Part shown: piece after piece, positions 61,023 to 64,000 of the stretch | Numbering within the stretch: the first letter of the stretch is position 1 | How the letters are laid out: every line of letters begins with the position of its first letter | Source of the DNA: Croceivirga sp. | GTDB taxonomy: Bacteria; Bacteroidota; Bacteroidia; Flavobacteriales; Flavobacteriaceae | Assembly: GCA_028284935.1 (NCBI GenBank) | Contig: JANQQQ010000022.1 | Location: 1 to 64,000 of the forward strand | Direction of reading: 5' to 3' | Length of the DNA stretch: 64,000 nt | The notes under the pieces: generated by a model | The model's input: only the letters and a program-made list of their open reading frames with translations | What the model was told of the DNA's origin: nothing | The model's database searches: none | Made by a program: the position numbers and the translations under genes

Positions 61023-63824
61023 CTAATCTTTGTCCGTCCTATCCATTAGTTCATAGCCTTGAAGCACTCCTTTTTCAATGGCAGGAACACCTCGTTCCAT
61101 CCACGAAGGTTTTCCTTCTCCTTTGAGGTAATGATCAAAAAACTGTGCCATGCGAATATTGAAATCCTTACGATTTTGAAGTTTTAAGGGCCAGTGCGGC
61201 TCACCGTTGTAATTTAGGAACCACGATGGTTTCCCAAGACGGCGTAGACTTACAAAGAATTCAATTCCTTGGTACCAAGGCACATGCCCGTCAGCATCGT
61301 TGTGCATGATCAATAGCGGTGTATTGATTTTATCAATGGTAAATATGGGAGAGTTTTCAATGTATCGAGAAGGATATTCCCAAGGAGTACCGCCAATTCT
61401 ACTTTGGGTGTGTTCGTATTGAAACTGTCTACTTAGACCTGTCCACCAGCGAATACCGCCGTAGGCACTGATCATGTTGGGTACGGGGGCTCCAGATTCT
61501 GCGGCCTTGAAAATATCGGTTTTGGTCACCAAATAGGCGATTTGGTAACCGCCCCAGCTGTGTCCTTGGACACCAATATTGTCCTTATCAATAAAACCTT
61601 TCTCAATCAATGAAGTCACACCGGGAATAACGCAGTTATACGCACTTTCTCCGGGGTAGCCCACCCGGTATACCACATCGGGATTGAAAATGACGTACCC
61701 TCTGCTTGTATAAAAACTATAGTTTAAGGAAGAACGTTCCGCTCGTGGATGCCGGTGCCGATGGATTCTGTCCGAGCTTTTTTCGTAAAAATTGACCAAC
61801 AAGGGGTATTTTTTATTTGGATCAAAATTCTCCGGTTTTACAAGCATGCCTTTAAGAGGTTTTCCATCCAGGGAAAACCAGTCCACAAGCTCTATGGTTC
61901 CCCAATTGTAGGAGGCCTGCTGTGGATTGGCATCACTTAATTTCAAGGGTTTTTTAAAATCGAGGTCGGTCAATCGCAAATCAGGAAATTCCTCAAAGGA
62001 CTGTCTGGTGAAAATCACCTTATCGGACAAGGCTGCTTTTTTAGGACGGGAGTAGCTATAAGGACCAGAAACCAATGGGGTGAAGCGGCCGTTTTTGGGA
62101 TTGTATTTAGCATACCCCGCATCTTTAGTGGTTTCATTAAAAGTACTTAGCAATAGGGGCTTGGTGAAGTCAATGGTTTCTTCTTCCTCATCCAAATCCA
62201 AGTAGCGGTAGACGGTTTTGGATGGCCTTCCGTCGGTCAACTTTACCTTTTCACCCGAGTTGGGGTCAACTTTCCAGATATCATACCTATCATAGACAAG
62301 AACGGATTCGTCTCCCTTGGTCCAACCTGCCACACCATAAGGGAAAGGGTAGTTGGGATAGTCATTTTCCTCATAGTAAAAAACATCTCCTTTGGTTAAA
62401 TCCGAACGCTTTCCGGAACGAAGATCATAGGCAAACCAAGTGCTGTCCACCCTGCTATACCCATACCCGTAATCCGCCTTAGGGCTAAGTTGCATACGGG
62501 GTACTTTTTTGAATTCATAAAGGGTTTCCCCCGTTTTGGTATTGATGGCCCTGTAATCATAATAGCGCCTTGCCGTCCATTGGCTTTGCAAATCGTACGG
62601 GCTACCGGTACGGACCAAAGCAATGGGCGCGTTGCCTTTATCGCCCAATTCGGAATCCTTAAACGATTCATTGGCCAGCATGATGAGTTTGTTATCGTTT
62701 ACTTGTATGGCGGAGGTAAACGACTGAATGGAATCGTTCTTTAATTGCAATTCTTGAACCGTGTACAATCTGGGTTCATCATAGGTCCATACCTCCACAT
62801 TTACAATTTCTTCATCCAATAATGAGGTATCCTTTTTAATGGGAGGTCTTGTTAACCCAAAATAGAGTTTGGATTCATCTTCTGAAAAATGGACCTTGCC
62901 GTATTTGGAGACCACATAACCATTTGGGGCGGCATCATTATCAAGGACCTTAGCAGCTTTTTGTTGCCCTTCTTTCCAAAGAAACAGTTCGTTGGGGCGT
63001 AACTGGATTTTGGTGGTATCGGTATCTACTATAAATCCAACGTTTTTTCCTGAATCACTACATCCCAACTGAAAATACTCTGCCTTTTGGGTTTCATGCA
63101 AGGTTGTTGTAATGTTAGTTTCGAGATTTCGCACATATACGCCAACAGTGCTGTCTTTTGCCATACCTGTGGACGCATATGCTAGGTATTTCCCCCTTTT
63201 TGCAAAGACATAATCCGTGACAAATCTGATGGTATCTTCAGCCTTGGTCTCCAAGTTCAACACCACTAAGTGATAGCCTGTTTTTTTTCCTACTTTTTTG
63301 GGTTTGTCCTTTTTCTTTTTGTCCTTCTGAAGGGAGTCTTTTTTTTCTTCCTTTTTCTCTTTTTTTATGTCCTCCAATTGATAGGCCAAATAGCCGGACC
63401 ATTTTTCCGGGACTTTATGGGATTTCACATTCCCAACTTTACTTAGGGTTTGGTTACCCAAATGGAATATACCAAGTGAATCTTTAGGTAGTTTGTCCTT
63501 TTTTACCTTTCTTTTCTTCATGGCCATAACACTGTCTTTCCACGTTTTTATGGTAAAAACTGCATATTGTGAATCATAGGTAAACTGTCCTTTCTGTCCT
63601 CGATCATATTCCAAAACAAAATTTCCCTTGGCATCCTGAACTTTAAAAAAGTGGTCTTTTTCCCCTTTTTCGAGACTGTATAAAACGTGGTTGCCATCTG
63701 GAGCAATGGCTTCGTCCTTGATGGTGCTCCAAAGGTCAAAATCACTATGGTTCAGTATCTTTTTTTGCCCATAGGAAAGGGTTGTCATTAGGGTCAATGC
63801 AATGAGTGAAGTTCTTGGTAACAT
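61023..63824 (-). CDS. Exported S9-family prolyl-oligopeptidase-like peptidase
   Basis: A 933-residue serine peptidase with a Sec signal peptide (LIALTLMTTLSYGQ), a beta-propeller region (about 30-600) and a C-terminal alpha/beta-hydrolase domain (about 640-915). Its nucleophile is S756 in VQGHSWGGY, with the acid in NDADGHVPW and the histidine in GEPHW. Near residues 150-185 the propeller carries a strongly lysine-rich insertion, encoded by a pyrimidine-rich tract on the plus strand. It is convergent with the nitrilase gene, stop to stop. Confidence 0.93.
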   Translation of the reverse strand: MLPRTSLIALTLMTTLSYGQKKILNHSDFDLWSTIKDEAIAPDGNHVLYSLEKGEKDHFFKVQDAKGNFVLEYDRGQKGQFTYDSQYAVFTIKTWKDSVMAMKKRKVKKDKLPKDSLGIFHLGNQTLSKVGNVKSHKVPEKWSGYLAYQLEDIKKEKKEEKKDSLQKDKKKKDKPKKVGKKTGYHLVVLNLETKAEDTIRFVTDYVFAKRGKYLAYASTGMAKDSTVGVYVRNLETNITTTLHETQKAEYFQLGCSDSGKNVGFIVDTDTTKIQLRPNELFLWKEGQQKAAKVLDNDAAPNGYVVSKYGKVHFSEDESKLYFGLTRPPIKKDTSLLDEEIVNVEVWTYDEPRLYTVQELQLKNDSIQSFTSAIQVNDNKLIMLANESFKDSELGDKGNAPIALVRTGSPYDLQSQWTARRYYDYRAINTKTGETLYEFKKVPRMQLSPKADYGYGYSRVDSTWFAYDLRSGKRSDLTKGDVFYYEENDYPNYPFPYGVAGWTKGDESVLVYDRYDIWKVDPNSGEKVKLTDGRPSKTVYRYLDLDEEEETIDFTKPLLLSTFNETTKDAGYAKYNPKNGRFTPLVSGPYSYSRPKKAALSDKVIFTRQSFEEFPDLRLTDLDFKKPLKLSDANPQQASYNWGTIELVDWFSLDGKPLKGMLVKPENFDPNKKYPLLVNFYEKSSDRIHRHRHPRAERSSLNYSFYTSRGYVIFNPDVVYRVGYPGESAYNCVIPGVTSLIEKGFIDKDNIGVQGHSWGGYQIAYLVTKTDIFKAAESGAPVPNMISAYGGIRWWTGLSRQFQYEHTQSRIGGTPWEYPSRYIENSPIFTIDKINTPLLIMHNDADGHVPWYQGIEFFVSLRRLGKPSWFLNYNGEPHWPLKLQNRKDFNIRMAQFFDHYLKGEGKPSWMERGVPAIEKGVLQGYELMDRTDKD

Positions 63825-63975
63825 GTCGCTGTGAATTAATCCTTATAAATATAGGGCATCAAGAGCATTTTGGGAGCATCGGCGGAATATGGGCTGATGA
63901 GCAATAACAAATCTTGTTTTCCCATTTTGATTTGGGCACACTAAGGCCAACTGTTCAAAATGGAATTATTAGAAC

Positions 63976-63983
63976 TATCTTTG
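63976..63983 (+). promoter_or_regulatory. Candidate -7 box for a gene beyond the right edge
   Basis: TATCTTTG matches TAnnTTTG exactly. No start codon with an open frame follows in the remaining bases, so the gene would begin outside the window. Confidence 0.35.
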
Positions 63984-64000
63984 CAAAAAATTTAGACTGA

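Noticed and set aside
1-64000. A mobile element or genomic island
   Set aside because: No integrase, transposase, attachment-site repeats, tRNA or marked composition shift was seen. The genes fit a Flavobacteriaceae chromosome throughout.

Overview
The window looks like a chromosomal segment of a marine Flavobacteriaceae bacterium (Bacteroidota). The evidence is SusC/SusD pairs and TonB-dependent receptors with carboxypeptidase-regulatory N-termini, many lipoproteins with short Bacteroidota-type signal peptides, mevalonate-pathway genes, promoters matching the Bacteroidota -7 box TAnnTTTG, few Shine-Dalgarno sequences, and moderately low GC. The genus cannot be settled from sequence alone. 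No rRNA, tRNA, CRISPR, insertion sequence or integrase was seen. Several gene starts given here are later than the longest open frame, because that frame opens with TTG upstream of a better placed ATG.

Layout. 1-3254: the N-terminal part of a TonB-dependent receptor (minus, runs off the left edge), divergent from a PhoB/PhoR-like two-component pair. 3179-8027: a glycosyltransferase (minus), then trmB, a LysE-family exporter and an alkyltransferase-like protein, then an Fe-S group (Mrp carrier, NifU-like protein, 2Fe-2S ferredoxin). 8133-20907: an ABC exporter, a penicillin-acylase-family lipoprotein, a secreted hypothetical, an outer-membrane barrel, an acyltransferase, a membrane AraC regulator divergent from an exported class V aminotransferase-like protein, an LpxH-like metallophosphoesterase and a GAF protein. 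20904-25857: an HD phosphohydrolase fused to a Pycsar-type transmembrane effector domain, divergent from a 1234-residue phosphoesterase / kinase-like / outer-membrane-barrel fusion.

25840-38818 (minus) is the most striking part. Six exported proteins lie in one tightly packed operon: three tandem ~1,100-residue FG-GAP/ASPIC-UnbV lipoproteins coupled by ATGA overlaps, a vanadium-haloperoxidase-type lipoprotein, a membrane-anchored GyrI-like/SRPBCC protein and a beta-propeller lipoprotein. A 10-bp inverted repeat lies just upstream. A hairpin terminator separates the operon from a SusC/SusD pair (38975-43750).

43751-51209: a 350-bp divergent control region with a LacI-type operator, then lacI, GH65 maltose phosphorylase and two GH13 alpha-glucan hydrolases, forming with SusCD a compact maltose/starch utilisation locus. 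SusE, an MFS maltose transporter and beta-phosphoglucomutase are not present. 51283-55556: glycerophosphodiesterase, a BaiN/HI0933-like flavoprotein, glycerol facilitator and glycerol kinase. 55624-61022: a DUF1697 protein, a small membrane protein, TspO, mevalonate diphosphate decarboxylase, mevalonate kinase, a UbiA prenyltransferase and a nitrilase. 61023-63824: an S9 peptidase. The last 176 bases carry a promoter-like box for a gene beyond the right edge.

The best candidates for something undescribed are the six-gene FG-GAP/haloperoxidase operon with its inverted repeat, the HD-Pycsar effector fusion, the phosphoesterase/kinase-like/barrel fusion, and a set of previously unannotated intergenic palindromes, several of which overlap or sit beside a TAnnTTTG box.
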